This document shows, piece by piece, positions 1-10,928 of a stretch of 64,000 nt of DNA. The notes beneath the pieces are model-generated. The model ran no database searches and was not told where the DNA came from. It saw only the letters and a program-made list of their open reading frames with translations. Source of the stretch: Blepharisma stoltei (taxonomy: Eukaryota; Ciliophora; Heterotrichea; Heterotrichida; Blepharismidae). The stretch covers positions 496,001 to 560,000 of the forward strand of contig CAJZBQ010000039.1 of assembly GCA_914767885.1 (NCBI GenBank), written 5' to 3'. The position numbers were made by a program, and so were the translations under genes. How positions within the stretch are numbered: the stretch's first letter is position 1; every line of letters starts with the position of its first letter.

Positions 1-636
1 ATAAAATTTTGGGTCTCCAGAGAGCTTTTCAAGAGTAGTAGTAAAACCGTAGCTATCTGAAATAGAAAATGCAAAAAATTTTCATTCACTCGGAGACAAG
101 GAAAAAGTGCTGTTTTCATCAATTTCTGTTATATTATAAAGTATTGAGCAATCATTACCTGAGTATTTTTCTCCACATGAGCAAGATCCTCCTTCACAAC
201 TGCTATAATTTGCAGAGACGCATCCTGGAAGGCATACGCTGTTTAATTTAGGATATATTGAAATATAATAAGAAACATCTCAGATTTCTGAATAAATTCC
301 AATGTAGTAAATGCTTCCAACAGATAAATCAGATTGGTGTATAGTAATAAAAGAATTGGCAGAGTTTTGAATTCATGCTTGAAAATCAACATAGTCCGCA
401 TCAATAAAATAGGTATCAGATGGAATATCATAATAAAAGTTTGGTTTTCCTTCTTTTTTAACTAGCAATATGAGTGGGACACTTGAAGACTTGGATGATA
501 GCTCAATTGTAAGATTTGATGTAATCATGTCATTAGTTACTTGGAATTGAGTATATACGATATTTGAGTTTTGATTCATTAATTGCAAGGCATCTGATGT
601 TGAATAGGTGATAAATCATAAAATTGCGAGTAGCAT
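1..636 (-). CDS. Secreted/extracellular protein with EGF-like cysteine cluster (3' end beyond window)
   Basis: Reading from ATG 636 the first 18 or so residues (MLLAILWFITYSTSDALQ) form a signal peptide. A beta-rich segment follows and then a cysteine cluster (SCEGGSCSCGEKYSGNDCS) of EGF/tenascin type, encoded around 125-215. The frame stays open to position 1, so the C-terminus lies outside the window. UGA codons at 373 and 280 are read as Trp. The likely role is a surface or secreted adhesion-type protein; no enzyme motif is visible. The family is not identified beyond the EGF-like module. Confidence 0.7.
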
Positions 637-1396
637 ATAACTATTTTTTTGATTTTATATTAACAAACTTAAAGAATTTGAAGTTTCATTATTTTATGTG
701 CTGATAATTTAGAAATAACTTGATTTTATATATTTTATTTCAAGTTCACAAGTTTATTATCATATACGATCATTTCGATTTAACTATTATTAAATTTATA
801 GGGCTTGAATGTGATATAAAGGTTTCAAAATGGAAAAAAATACCAAAGCAAGAAGTATCTTTAGCTCCGTAGCTTAGACCTAGTCTTTGAATAATTCATA
901 TGAAACTTTAAAAATATTATAACTAGAATGCAGTACTGAGACAGAGTTATTAAGCTAATTTTTATAAATATCGTAAAAGGATATTATTTTTATATGTAAA
1001 AAAGAAATTCTTTTTAACGAGTATAACACCAATCAAGAGGCTGAGGAGTATTACTTAACAAAATTGATGAGCTGAAGATCTATATCTTATTATCTGATTG
1101 TATAAATCAATGAACTAACTTATGCTCTAGGTCTGAAAATATTTCTAGCAGTTGAACAGTCGTGAAGAAATAGAAAAAGCCTTGACGATTTCAGAAACTA
1201 CAGAAATGGGTTTGAAGCAGGCAGAGGTTGGGTCTCAAAGATTAAAGATGGATAATTCTTTAATGGCATTTTACTAATAGATATTATTGATATTTAAAAA
1301 AAATAGAGCATTATAATAAAAGTTCTAGGAAATTTAGCTAAAGCTTCTTCAATATTTCTTGAGGATATGGACTTTCTCATGATCTCAAGCGCAGAG
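637..1396. other. Non-coding stretch, no supported gene
   Basis: AT-rich sequence between two leftward genes. A 42-codon open stretch on the + strand (about 1158-1286) faintly resembles the pre-helix part of a Vti1-type SNARE, but it stops at once and no flanking exon could be joined. On the - strand a short open stretch near 1300-1395, in another frame, could extend the receptor gene that ends at 1397. Neither is convincing. Confidence 0.4.
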
Positions 1397-4300
1397 CTAA
1401 TAATTTTTGATCCAGTCTAGGGTTTGAGGTGTAATTTTCGATTTAAGTACTCTTGAATTCTTTCCAAAAGTGAATGCGAATCTGAATAACGTTGAAGTAT
1501 CCTTCCCTTTCTTTCTGAATAGCAAGCTTGGGAATTTCTTTCTCTGAACAAAAAGTCCCACAGAAGTGATTAAAATCCAACCACATACAATTAATGCTGT
1601 GTATGGGAAATTTGAATTTGTATAGAGTGATCCAAAAGTTGCTAGAAATGCAATTCAGGCAACTCCAATCAAGCTTAATAGTTGCCACCAGTTGAATCTC
1701 CCATAGTTATAAGCCTTGAATTTCCATATAAAGCATACTTTAAAAATTATTACAGCAGTAAACGCAAACCCATGAGCCAATTTGCTGCCCCTTTTCAAGG
1801 TTTTATTCATGACTACCAAAATTACTTGAATAATTGTTTTCGTCATGAGATACAATGGAATTGATTTGACATGCAGATTGGATTGCAGTTCTTGCCAAAG
1901 AGGCCTGCAAAACACTGCAAAAGGCTCATAGCAAATTAATGCAAATGATGATAAAACTACATATACTATATGAGTACTTTGCCAACAAAACTGATAGCAA
2001 TCATTTGCAAGGTAGCTTTCAGTAAAGTTATTCCCAATTGATTCATCACATACAAAAACATCTAGGAGAGTGGAAACAAATGGAATGAAACATAAATTTC
2101 CTAATATCGGCATTAAATTGTCAGCTAAAAAGCCTGAAAATTTAAAAAATCAGATATTCCCATATTTTTCGTCAAGTTGATATAAAACTTCAAAACAAAG
2201 CAAAATTCAAAGTGCACATAAAGAAATGACTACAGTTAAAAGCCACCAAAAAACCCCATTTTGAAGTTTTACAAAGGTTCCAAGATCCAATGACGTAAGA
2301 TCTCCAATATCAGCAATAAAAGAGTTTATAGGTCGAATATCAGGACCCATTGCAATAAGCTGGAAAAATTCAATTCCAATGCTAAGACCAACAATAAAAT
2401 CTTGGATTGAAATTTCTTGGCGTTTCATCAGCTCATCAACCTTTATATTCCATCATTTTCGTCAAATTATAAAGGTCGCAATTGCAGTTACCAAAGCAAC
2501 AAAGAAGCAAATTCCAAAAACTAGAGCTCGGCCTTTTGGAAACACTCTCTTTAATTTGTTATCAAATGGACAATCTGTTCTTGTCACTCTAAAATCTGTA
2601 GGCTTATTAATAGTTCCATCTGAATAAATGATAGGATGAATAATCGTTAATACTGTTGAACTATATGGCCTGAGATAACCTACAGTGTAAACAGTTATCC
2701 CTGTCTCAGGACTATACGAATTTGCTTGTACAGTGATACTGCTTGGCAATCTATCATTACTTCCTTTTTGTATATATACAGTCCCGGTGCATCCGATGAA
2801 CTTGATATCTCTTATCGATTTTTGGAGGATTACAGGATCGCTATAATCAGCTCCTTTGCTAATCGTTCATTCCAGAGCATTTCCAATCAAATAAGCTGCA
2901 TCATAATAAGGACAAGAATATGGCCCCGGCTCAGTCTTATTATATTCTGTATAAAGCTCATCATAAATTTGCTTTCCCTTATTACCTACAAAATTTGTAG
3001 GGAGTGCAATCATCAATGGAATCCCAATTTCAAGCCTTTTATATCTGTAGTCATCATCATTTGCAATTGAATTTATTTGATCTGAATAGAAGGAAAATAT
3101 AAAAATATCTCCTTTCCTTATTCCTAAATCATAAAATAGTTCAAGAGCATAGTTGCATAGAGGAGCATTTAAGACCAAAAATACGAATCTGACATGCAGG
3201 TCTATGACCTCTTGAAACGGTTTCGTTCAATTTCGAAGCTGTTCTCGATTCGTGGAGGCTGGAATTACCCTTTGGCTATTAAGGATTTTTATGTTCTGTT
3301 TTGCAGCTGTTTGTGAGACATAATGATTCACTGATATCCCATTACTGATGTTTTGATATATTATTGCCATGCTATTTCAGCCCATAGCTTTTAATAGCAA
3401 TGGGATTTGGGCATAATATCCATAGTTAGACAAGCTAACTCTTGAATAAAATGGAAAAAAAGTCGAATTGCTTAATACAGTATCAGTATTTGTCGCACTA
3501 ACCATAGGAATAGTAACATTCAGTTTCTTAAATGTTTCGATTTCTCCTAAAGCCATCCCTGAAGTGAGTCCACCAACATGGGCTAAACCCAATTTGCTTA
3601 TATCTTTTCCAAAGCAAGCTAGACAAAAAGCAGGGTTATAGATGCCAACTCCACAATCGAAATCATTGAGTTTTAAATAAAAATTTTGCAATATATCTCC
3701 AATAGTATTCACATTTTTTACAGCTAATGTGATACCTCTAGCATTAATGGGGCAAGATGGTTGCGGATTTCCTCCAGGATCGGTCGGGCCATTACTTGCA
3801 CTAAAATACAATATTTTTTTTGATGATTTAGGAATTTCAGTAGAATTGCCTGGAAATATAATTGATGCATTTAGTATTAATTTGCTGCTTTTTATTGAGC
3901 CGACGATTTTTCTTTGTCCTTTATGAATATTTATAAGTGAAAACTCAGTTACACAATAGGAATTTAGGCATGCTTTTGAAATTAATTTTAGTGCGTCCTC
4001 TGAGCTTGAGATATTGCCCAAAATTTTTATCATTTCTGAAAATGTCGCCAATAAATAATTTGATTTTGAGTTTATATGCTCTTTTCCCTTATCCACAATT
4101 GCGAGAGAGCCTTCGAGATTTGAATCATAGCTGCTATCTTGGATCAGCAAGATCCCTGCTCCAGCTACCAATAGCTTTGAAGTAATTAAACTTTTCTGGA
4201 ATTCAATTGAGATCTCCTTATCGAGAAATAAGTAAAATAAAGATGAACCCAAACCCATTATTTTTCTTTCAACTAAATCTTCAACTTGCGTATGTGATTC

Positions 4301-4807
4301 AGCAGTAAATATATTTATCCTTGAAAAATATTTCGAATCCATAGATAAGCTTGAATGCTTTTCTACATCACTAATTGCTACCCCATCAGTTCAATTAAAG
4401 TAAGACAAAACTGTAATGAATGCTTCATTTAAATCTTTTTGAGAACTTGACAGTAAAAATGTTCATTTATTTTGGCAGGGCAGCCTGTCAGAAACCAAAA
4501 AATGGGCAAGAGAATTGGCTTCCGAAATCTTACAGATCTCGAATTGATAACTTATACTATTCGTAATGTCAAAAAGTGCACTTAAACTCGAGTGCTGAGA
4601 AAGCTCATAATCTAAAAAAAAAATATCACAATAAAAAATATCGATCATATCTTTATAAGATGATCTTATATCAGCCATAAAGCCGGGTAGAGCACTTTTT
4701 GTAAAGTTTGAGTATACTATTAAAATTTCAGAGGATCCAGATATCGCAAAAATGACCAAAAATTGGAAGATTTTAAAAATTGGCTGAGCGAAGAAGATAG
4801 CTGGCAT
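1397..4807 (-). CDS. Class C GPCR-like receptor (periplasmic-binding-type ligand domain plus 7 TM)
   Basis: A protein of about 1136 residues read through ten or more UGA (Trp) codons. It opens with a hydrophobic signal sequence (MPAIFFAQPIFKIFQFLVIF). Two lobes of a receptor-type ligand-binding fold follow: GLAHVGGLTSGMALGEIE with YNPAFCLACF is typical of ANF/leucine-binding-protein receptors. A seven-helix membrane region starts near GRALVFGICFFVALVTA and includes GVFWWLLTVVISLCALW and VYVVLSSFALICYEPF. This architecture matches GABA-B/metabotropic-like receptors. ATG 4807 is chosen because the bases upstream belong to an inserted element that begins 6 bp before it. The stop at 1397 is not certain: a 100-bp TA-to-TA removal would switch to a longer tail. 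Confidence 0.8.
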
Positions 4808-4812
4808 TTTAT

Positions 4813-5165
4813 TAACTCCCCATCTACGAGTAAACAAAAAATTTTGTTCGCTTATGAAGGGAGGCTAAGTTTGTTTTTTAAAAAAAAAATTATATATATA
4901 TAAATTTTATAGTAATTTTTTTTTCGAAATTTAAAAAATCCTAAACGCAAAAATTGGAAAGCAAATATTTATTATATTTTTTTACATTTGTTTAAAAATT
5001 AAACAGAATTAGCTAGAGATTTGATTTATACTAATTATCACTTATATATCAAAAGGTCTTTTCTTAAAAATTTTTATAAAAACAAATTTTTATTTGAAGG
5101 TGGGTTTGTGGACAAAAAATAGGGATTTTTCCAATATAGTTTTTGTTCACTCTTGAATGGGGAAG
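4813..5165. mobile_element. MITE-like IES, family 1, abutting a start codon
   Basis: Bounded by TA at 4813 and 5166. The left end reads TAACTCCCCATCTACGAG followed by the palindromic return AAATTTTGTTCGCTTATGA. The interior carries family landmarks: TTCGAAATTTAAAAAATCC, ATTGGAAAGCAAATATT and AGCTAGAGATTTGATTTATA. The right end is a diverged GTTCACTCTTGAATGGGGAAG. It lies 6 bp upstream of the receptor ATG, so it would sit in that gene's promoter or leader in the germline. Confidence 0.8.
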
Positions 5166-5719
5166 TAATAATGAACTGTTCAAAATATGACAATGTTTAG
5201 ATATTTTATTTAAAATTTCTTATTATATATCGAGGTTAAAATATAAAAATAACAGCATACCTAAAAATTAATCCCATAATTATAAAATAATATAATTTTT
5301 TTACTAAAAAGTTACAGATAAATTACAGATTGAATTTGCAAATAAATGTTAAAAATAGGAAGATCAAATATTGATAATAATGAAATTATTGAAGCAGTGA
5401 TCCTGCTTGGCTACAAAATAAATTATTTATATTCAAGTATTTTGCATTTCTTACGCAATTGCAATTTTATATACAAACTGCATCTTATAATTAATTGCAA
5501 TTATTTTACAGCAAAAGTTTATGTTAAATTACAGCAATATAAAATATCAATAAACTTATTTAACGCCTAATTAAATCGACTTTTATGATCTAAAAAGCTT
5601 TTCCCTACTCTCATTGCTTAAAAATACCGAAAATGGATTTAAAGAAATTATATTTTTAAAATCTTATCAAATTTATAAAAATGGACACTATTCTTGATAT
5701 TAGAGTTATAATTTATTAA
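5166..5719. other. AT-rich intergenic spacer
   Basis: Divergent spacer between the receptor and the Rab gene. A 74-codon open frame near 5346 has skewed Ile/Asn/Tyr composition, as expected of AT-rich random sequence. No gene, RNA or repeat was recognised. Confidence 0.5.
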
Positions 5720-6316
5720 ATGGAAGAGCTTCCCACATTAAAAATACTGACATTAGGAGATGCAAGTGTAGGCAAAACTTCAATTTTGCTACGTTTTTCA
5801 GACGACGAATTCCCCAAAACTACAATGCCTACAATTGGGATAGAATACAAAACAAAATACACTGAAATTTCAGGCAGAGCATTAAAATTGCAAGTGTGGG
5901 ATACTGCTGGACAAGAAAGATACCACCGAACTCTTGCCAGCACCTTTTATAGAAGAGCTAATGGAATTGTTTTGGTATTTGACTTGACGGATAAGACTTC
6001 TTTAGAACATGTGGAAAGCTGGATGAAACAAATTCGTGCAAAAGCAGACCCTAAAGTTGCAATTATTCTCGTGGGGAATAAAATGGACCTGATAGATCAA
6101 AACGATTTTCCTGAAGGCAAGGCCCTTGCAGACTCATATGGGATTCCTTTTATCATGGTCAGCGCTAAAAGTGGTAAAAATGTCGTAGAGGCTTTTAATA
6201 CCCTTTCAGAAATGATTATTCTGCGCGACCCGACAGCTCTTCAAGACAACGTAGCAGCCACAGAAACTTTAAGCCAGAGACATAAACCTCCACCCAGCAA
6301 TCAATGCTGTAGTTAA
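5720..6316 (+). CDS. Rab-family small GTPase
   Basis: A 198-residue Ras-superfamily protein with every guanine-nucleotide motif: P-loop GDASVGKTS, switch I TTMPTIGIEY, G3 WDTAGQERY, G4 NKMD and G5 SAK. It ends in CCS, a prenylation-type double cysteine, so it should be geranylgeranylated and act on vesicle membranes. It resembles Rab1/Rab8-type exocytic Rabs but the subfamily cannot be fixed by eye. There is no intron or insertion. It is convergent with the transporter gene ending at 6350, 33 bp away. Confidence 0.95.
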   Translation: MEELPTLKILTLGDASVGKTSILLRFSDDEFPKTTMPTIGIEYKTKYTEISGRALKLQVWDTAGQERYHRTLASTFYRRANGIVLVFDLTDKTSLEHVESWMKQIRAKADPKVAIILVGNKMDLIDQNDFPEGKALADSYGIPFIMVSAKSGKNVVEAFNTLSEMIILRDPTALQDNVAATETLSQRHKPPPSNQCCS

Positions 6317-6349
6317 ATTAAGCTTAATCTTCATAAATGTGTTAATTAT

Positions 6350-7267
6350 TTATATTAATAGAAATGCCAATGTTAATACAGCAAATATCAAGTACAAAAC
6401 ACCTGCTGCAATTTTTACGATTTTTTCAGGAATGTGCTTCCCAATCACTTTGCCTAGGATTACTGCTAAAAATCCGATGACTGCAAATCCCATAATTGCT
6501 CCAATAGCGACAAAGACAGGATTTGAAAGTGCTGCAAGGGCCATGATGCTTGTGTTTGATTTGTCGCCCCATTCAGCAAAAAATACCATTGCTGCAGTTT
6601 TCCAAAAGGTTTTAAACCATGTTGGGTATGATATCAGAGGTTCATGATTAGCTCCTTCAATTTTTTCGCTTTCTCCTGCATATGCTTCATAAAATGATAA
6701 AATTGCATAAACCAAAAACATCACGCTTGAAGCAATTGCAATCCAGAAAGGATCAATCAAATAAATCACAGCTCCTCCGATAAAGGCAGCAACTGCAGCA
6801 ATAAATGTCATAGCTAGTTGATTTCCTAACTCACACTTTCTTCAAGAGCGGCAAAACCATTGGAAAATACTAATTTCAAACAAATTAATCTAAAATTTAA
6901 TATAACTAGCTGTAGATCTCTTAATACACAATATTTATATATATAAAAACATTTATACAAAGAATATTTATATATATAAATCTTTTAATAGATTTAAAAA
7001 TATTTATAAATCTTATAAACGACATTAGCAAGTATATGAAAATCTGAAAAGATAATATGATTAACCCCTTAAAGAGTGAAAAAAAAAAACTTTTCAAGCT
7101 CTTAAAGAAGCGAGTAAGAAAATCGCAGATCTTGAGTATGTCATAGCTAAAACCGCAATAATAAAAAATGTTCTGTCGCCTATTTCAGCTATAAAGATTG
7201 TTAATAGAGAACTTCCTATGGTTTCTAGTGGAGAACCGTTAGAGATGATTGCTTTTGTGTCGGCCAT
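6350..7267 (-). CDS. Gdt1/TMEM165 (UPF0016) cation transporter, split by an IES
   Basis: The 213-residue product has the two signature motifs of the Gdt1/TMEM165 family, EIGDRT in the first half and EWGDKS in the second, each inside hydrophobic helices. Family members move Ca2+/Mn2+ (in exchange for H+) across Golgi-type membranes. The halves are separated by the element at 6827-7102. Removing it TA-to-TA gives LLASLGNQLAMTF, which fits the family's second helix. UGA is not needed in the core. The start at 7267 is the only in-frame ATG before the first motif. Confidence 0.88.
6827..7102. mobile_element. Degenerate MITE-like IES inside the Gdt1 gene
   Basis: The left end TAACTCACACTTTC..GAGCGGCAAAACCATTGG is a worn copy of the family 1 end. 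The right end is a palindrome (AAGAGTGAAAAA..TTTTCAAGCTCTT). It is 276 bp and TA-bounded. Excision keeps the frame and removes stops. Confidence 0.8.
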
Positions 7268-7681
7268 TTAATATTTGTAATAGATGCTGGTGCATTTTTA
7301 TAAAGCATCGTTACTGGACTATTCGCTGATCCATTTTAAAATAGCTTCAAACTTAATTTTGCTTAAGCTTAAAATGTAATAATTTTCATAAAATTGAGTT
7401 GTTATTTAAGGCAATTTCAATAGAACATTAAAAGAAGAGCAAGATTTTGTAGATTCAGTGAAATTAAAGGAGTTTATGAAATCAAGACCAAAAAGACCAA
7501 CCCTTTATAAAGCATGAGCATAAGAACTTCATGCTATCCCACGACTATTGATAAGTTATGCCATACTTTAGACGCTGTAGAATATTCTGTTTTTGCGATG
7601 CTTTAATTATGAAAAGGAAATCATATAAAACATATTAGATCAAAATAAAAGAAACTTTATGCATTTTATGAATAAATCTCC
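7268..7681. other. AT-rich spacer
   Basis: Divergent region between the Gdt1 gene and the eIF4E gene, followed by an IES. No open frame of coding character is seen. Confidence 0.4.
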
Positions 7682-7998
7682 TAACTCCCCCTCCGTGAGC
7701 GAACAAAACCATTGAAAAAATCCTTATTTTTTGTAAAAACCAACCCTCCGCGAGCGAACAAAAATTTATTTAAAATAAAAATTTTTTATGAAAAAATATT
7801 TTGCTATATAAGCGATAATTAGAATAATGAAATCTCAGCTTTAATTTAAAACAGCTTGCATTTTAAAACATATAGTTCACAAATTAAATTAATATCTGCT
7901 TTTGCGAATTGGGATTTGTTTAAATTTTGAAAAACAAATACTATAAATTTATATATAAAATTTTTAACCTCCTCCAGTCACTCACGGATGGATGGGAG
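7682..7998. mobile_element. MITE-like IES, family 1, intergenic
   Basis: The left end is TAACTCCCCCTCCGTGAGC followed by GAACAAAACCATTG, and the right end is CACTCACGGATGGATGGGAG before TA at 7999. A second inner copy of the end motif (CCTCCGCGAGCGAACAAAA) lies near 7745. It is 317 bp. It sits 113 bp upstream of the eIF4E start. Confidence 0.85.
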
Positions 7999-8111
7999 TA
8001 AGAAGCTCATTAAAATCATAATTTTAAGCTAAGAAATGATTAGAATTATAAAATTATTCAGATTTATGACCTTTGATCTAAAAATTAATATAACCCATAT
8101 GCACTTATAAA

Positions 8112-8642
8112 ATGGGACACGAACTCGAATATCCTTGGTCACTTTATGTGACAAGAAGCAAGAAAAAAACCAGCCAACAAATAACTCTTCAAGCATGGGA
8201 AGAGCGTTTAAAGAAAATAGGGACATTTAAAGAAGCTGAAGAGTTTTGGCAAGTTTACAATAACATCAAAGTCCCTACAGACATTTATGGGAGAGGAGAC
8301 TATTACCTGTTTAAAGGTGACGTTTTACCTGAATGGGAGCATCCAGCAAACGCCAATGGAGGAGCATGAATTCTGAGAACAGAATACATGGAAAAAATCA
8401 ATGAGCAATGGCTGAATACACAACTTGGATTAATTGGATGCTTTTTTCTTGAGCTGATGCCACATATTTGTGGAACCGAAATGTGCGTTCGCATGAAACG
8501 GTTCAGAATTTGTCTATGGATAGACACAATTGAAGAGAATATTGCAATGGAGATTGGCAGGAAGTTTAAAGAGCTAATCGGACAAGAAACAGGGCTAGAG
8601 TTCAAAAAACATTTTGATGAGAAAATTCTTTACACGCTATAG
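8112..8642 (+). CDS. eIF4E-family cap-binding protein
   Basis: A 176-residue protein with the eIF4E fold signature: EYPWSLYVTR, then FWQVYNNI, then PEWEHPANANGGAW and a C-terminal basic sheet. Trp residues in the WEHP and FWQ positions correspond to the cap-stacking/peptide-binding set. The Trp of GGAW is encoded by UGA (8367-8369), matching the strongly conserved Trp of that motif and supporting the code assignment. It probably binds mRNA 5' caps in translation initiation. It is slightly short in the N-terminal tail compared with animal eIF4E. Confidence 0.9.
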
Positions 8643-8983
8643 ATTAAGAAATATTTCAGTAGTCAATTAGAGATTGAAGTTAACTTTCTTTATTAATTAA
8701 TAATTGAATTATTTAAGTATAATACATACTCTGCATGATATAGTATTCAGTAAACCTTGTAATCATCAGTGAAATGCTCCAAGCACATTCGAATCTTTCT
8801 AAAGTATGATATAAAAATCCAGTAACTTAACAGGAAATGTCCATTATTATCAAAATTCATTAGTATTGTCCATTTTCGTCATATCATTACTCCACGTAAT
8901 CAGTAATAAATCCATTATATGATCATTTATTCGCCTGCCAAAAGTTGAATTATTTTTGAAAAATGGTGAAATTTATAAAAATA

Positions 8984-9433
8984 ATGGGAAGTTCAACATC
9001 TGTCTCTGCTCAATCTGGAGTCCATGAAAAGCAGAAATATGACCTAAAACTTCCATATGAAAATGACTTTATTATCCAAATTCAATTGCCAAACAAAGGA
9101 AACTGCTATGAGTATAAGTATCCAGCATTCAAGGACAAAATATCATTCACCACGCTGATGAATTTATTATGCTTTGAAACTGAGTTTGATGAAGAGTTAG
9201 ATTCAAATTTCATATCCAGATATAATAAATCAAAGGACAGGTTCGAGTATTTCGTGCAGAAACTTATGGGAATTGAAATTGAAAATGAGACTTCTCCATA
9301 TAAAGGACAAATGTGGGTCGTCTATATAAATAATTCCCAATGGGATTGGGATGAAGTTTGTGAGAAAGACCTCAATATCTCTGTTAAAGACAAAATCATT
9401 TGGAAGTATCAAAAAAGCTTAAAAAATAATTAA
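8984..9433 (+). CDS. Unknown small protein with N-myristoylation-type start
   Basis: The ATG at 8984 starts MGSSTSVSAQ, a good N-myristoylation consensus, and is preferred over the upstream in-frame ATG at 8963. The 149-residue body is acidic with a C-terminal segment MWVVYINNSQWDWDEV followed by KDKIIWKYQ. This is faintly like the small beta-grasp domains in which a Trp-Tyr pair ends in IxWxY. No catalytic motif is present. Function unknown; membrane tethering is inferred from the start only. Confidence 0.7.
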   Translation: MGSSTSVSAQSGVHEKQKYDLKLPYENDFIIQIQLPNKGNCYEYKYPAFKDKISFTTLMNLLCFETEFDEELDSNFISRYNKSKDRFEYFVQKLMGIEIENETSPYKGQMWVVYINNSQWDWDEVCEKDLNISVKDKIIWKYQKSLKNN

Positions 9434-9542
9434 TGAAACCAATTTTGTTCTATTAAAACGTGTGGTATTCTTATCAAAATTTAAATAATAATTTTAATTC
9501 ATAAGCAAGTTTTGAAATTTTATAATTAGTACCGAGCAGTTA

Positions 9543-9735
9543 TCCTAATCCTAATTCATGCATCACTCATGACAAGCCTTAAGGCAAGGAGGAGACAGAA
9601 GGCACCGGAAGGGCACTCGCAAGAGGGATAGACCCTCTGGGCTGGAGTCAAAAAGTGGTAGAACATCCCGTACGGGAGGTCTTTGGTGACGCAGTCACCA
9701 AAATGGCTAGCGCCTGACTTTAATAATCCTAATCC
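9543..9735 (+). mobile_element. SINE-like retroposon (5'-truncated) with 16-bp target duplication
   Basis: Flanked by perfect copies of TAGTACCGAGCAGTTA at 9527-9542 and 9736-9751. Shares AAGGCAAGGAGGAGACAGAA and GGAGGTCTTTGGTGACG with the copies at 25.3 and 57.2 kb. It ends in the tail TAATAATCCTAATCC and, oddly, also begins with TCCTAATCCTAATT. GC-rich against its surroundings and non-coding. Confidence 0.88.
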
Positions 9736-9751
9736 TAGTACCGAGCAGTTA

Positions 9752-10111
9752 CAATAGAAGAATTCTCGAAGACTTTGTAAAAGGACAGATTATATTTCTA
9801 TTTTAATAATTTAAATATAATTATCAATTATAAAGAAACTTAAATTAATTGTAAACATAAATATAAATCGAATTTAAAAGACACTCATCTTAAAGATTAT
9901 TTTTATAAAATAAACCATCTAATATGGAAATTCATTTTTAATTCACGAAATTTTGATATTTGATAGCAATTTTTTAGCATGCGAATTTAGATATGCGAGC
10001 AGGCAGAAACTGGTAAAAACAAAATGAAAAAATAGATACAACAAAAAACTAATACTTATTAGACAAAATTTTCGAAATATAATGATATCATTAGTATGTT
10101 ATAAATTTACT
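9752..10111. other. AT-rich spacer
   Basis: No coding frame or repeat recognised between the retroposon and the next IES. Confidence 0.4.
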
Positions 10112-10928
10112 TACCCCCCATATTTGATCGAACGACTCCATTGAAAAATTCCTAAAAAATTAGAAAATTAGCTCATCCTTGATCGAACGATTTTCATATA
10201 TTACAAAATTTATTATAATTTATGAAAATTAATAGTTTGAATTGGCAAATTAAGAGTAATTTATCGTTTTTTTAATAATCTTCACGAAATTAATCATCAA
10301 AGTACTTTACTCCCCCCCCTCCGTGAGTGAACAAAACAATTTTGTTCACTCACGGAGGGGGTTAATTTTTTTTTTTTAAAAAAATTTATATATAAATTTT
10401 TTTAAAAAATATTTTTTTTCGAAATTTAAAAAATCCTAATTCGCAAAAATTGGAAAGCAAATATTAATTTAATTTATAAAATTTATGTTTTAAAAAGCAA
10501 TTCGTTTAAAATTAAACAGAATTAGCTCTAGATTTCATTATACTAATTATCATTTATATATCTAAATTTTTTTCAATAAAATTTTTTTCTATTAAAAAAA
10601 TTTTTGTTCACTCACGGAGGGTGGGTTTTTGGGCAAAAAATAGCGATTTTTCTAATAGTTTTGTTCACTCACGGAGGGGGGGAGTTAGCATAATAAATCT
10701 GGCCTCAAAAGCTTAATAATCTAAAAGATTAGAATTATTATAAATTAAAAATAATTAATAAGGAAAAGAAATATTTTTATAGAGTGGAAAGGGGTAACTA
10801 AAATTTTAAATTAACACAATATTAAAAATTATAAAAAACAATAAAAATAATACATTATTTTTTATACAATTTTTAAACCCCATCTTGATCGAACGACAGG
10901 TGTTCGTTTGATCAAAGATGTGGGGAGT
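10112..10928. mobile_element. TIR element/IES of a second family (GATCGAACGA ends) hosting a nested MITE
   Basis: The left end TACCCCCCATATTTGATCGA and the right end GATCAAAGATGTGGGGAG are inverted copies. An extra inner copy of GATCGAACGA lies at about 10190 and a palindromic pair near 10890-10915. TA at 10112 and 10929. The right TA belongs to the UAA stop of the Rab6-like gene; excision regenerates the same stop because a T precedes the left TA. It contains the family 1 element at 10308-10685. Confidence 0.78.
10308..10685. mobile_element. MITE-like IES, family 1, nested
   Basis: A near-consensus copy. The left arm TACTCCCCCCCCTCCGTGAG returns at once as GTTCACTCACGGAGGGGG. The body carries the TTCGAAATTTAAAAAATCC and ATTGGAAAGCAAATATT blocks. 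The right side has an inner copy GTTCACTCACGGAGGGTGGG and the outer end GTTCACTCACGGAGGGGG before TA 10686. It interrupts the GATCGAACGA-type element. Confidence 0.92.

Noticed and set aside
1158-1286. Vti1-like SNARE fragment
   Set aside because: Only 42 codons, no SNARE core or membrane anchor, and no joinable flanking exon; similarity by eye is weak.
830-1540. A long + strand frame if UAA and UAG are read as Gln in addition to UGA as Trp
   Set aside because: It has about 13 UAA/UAG codons, close to chance in such AT-rich DNA, and every other gene in the window uses UAA/UAG as stops. Other frames in the same stretch look equally gene-like.
5346-5570. 74-codon open frame
   Set aside because: Composition is that of random AT-rich DNA, with no start context, domain or neighbour relation.
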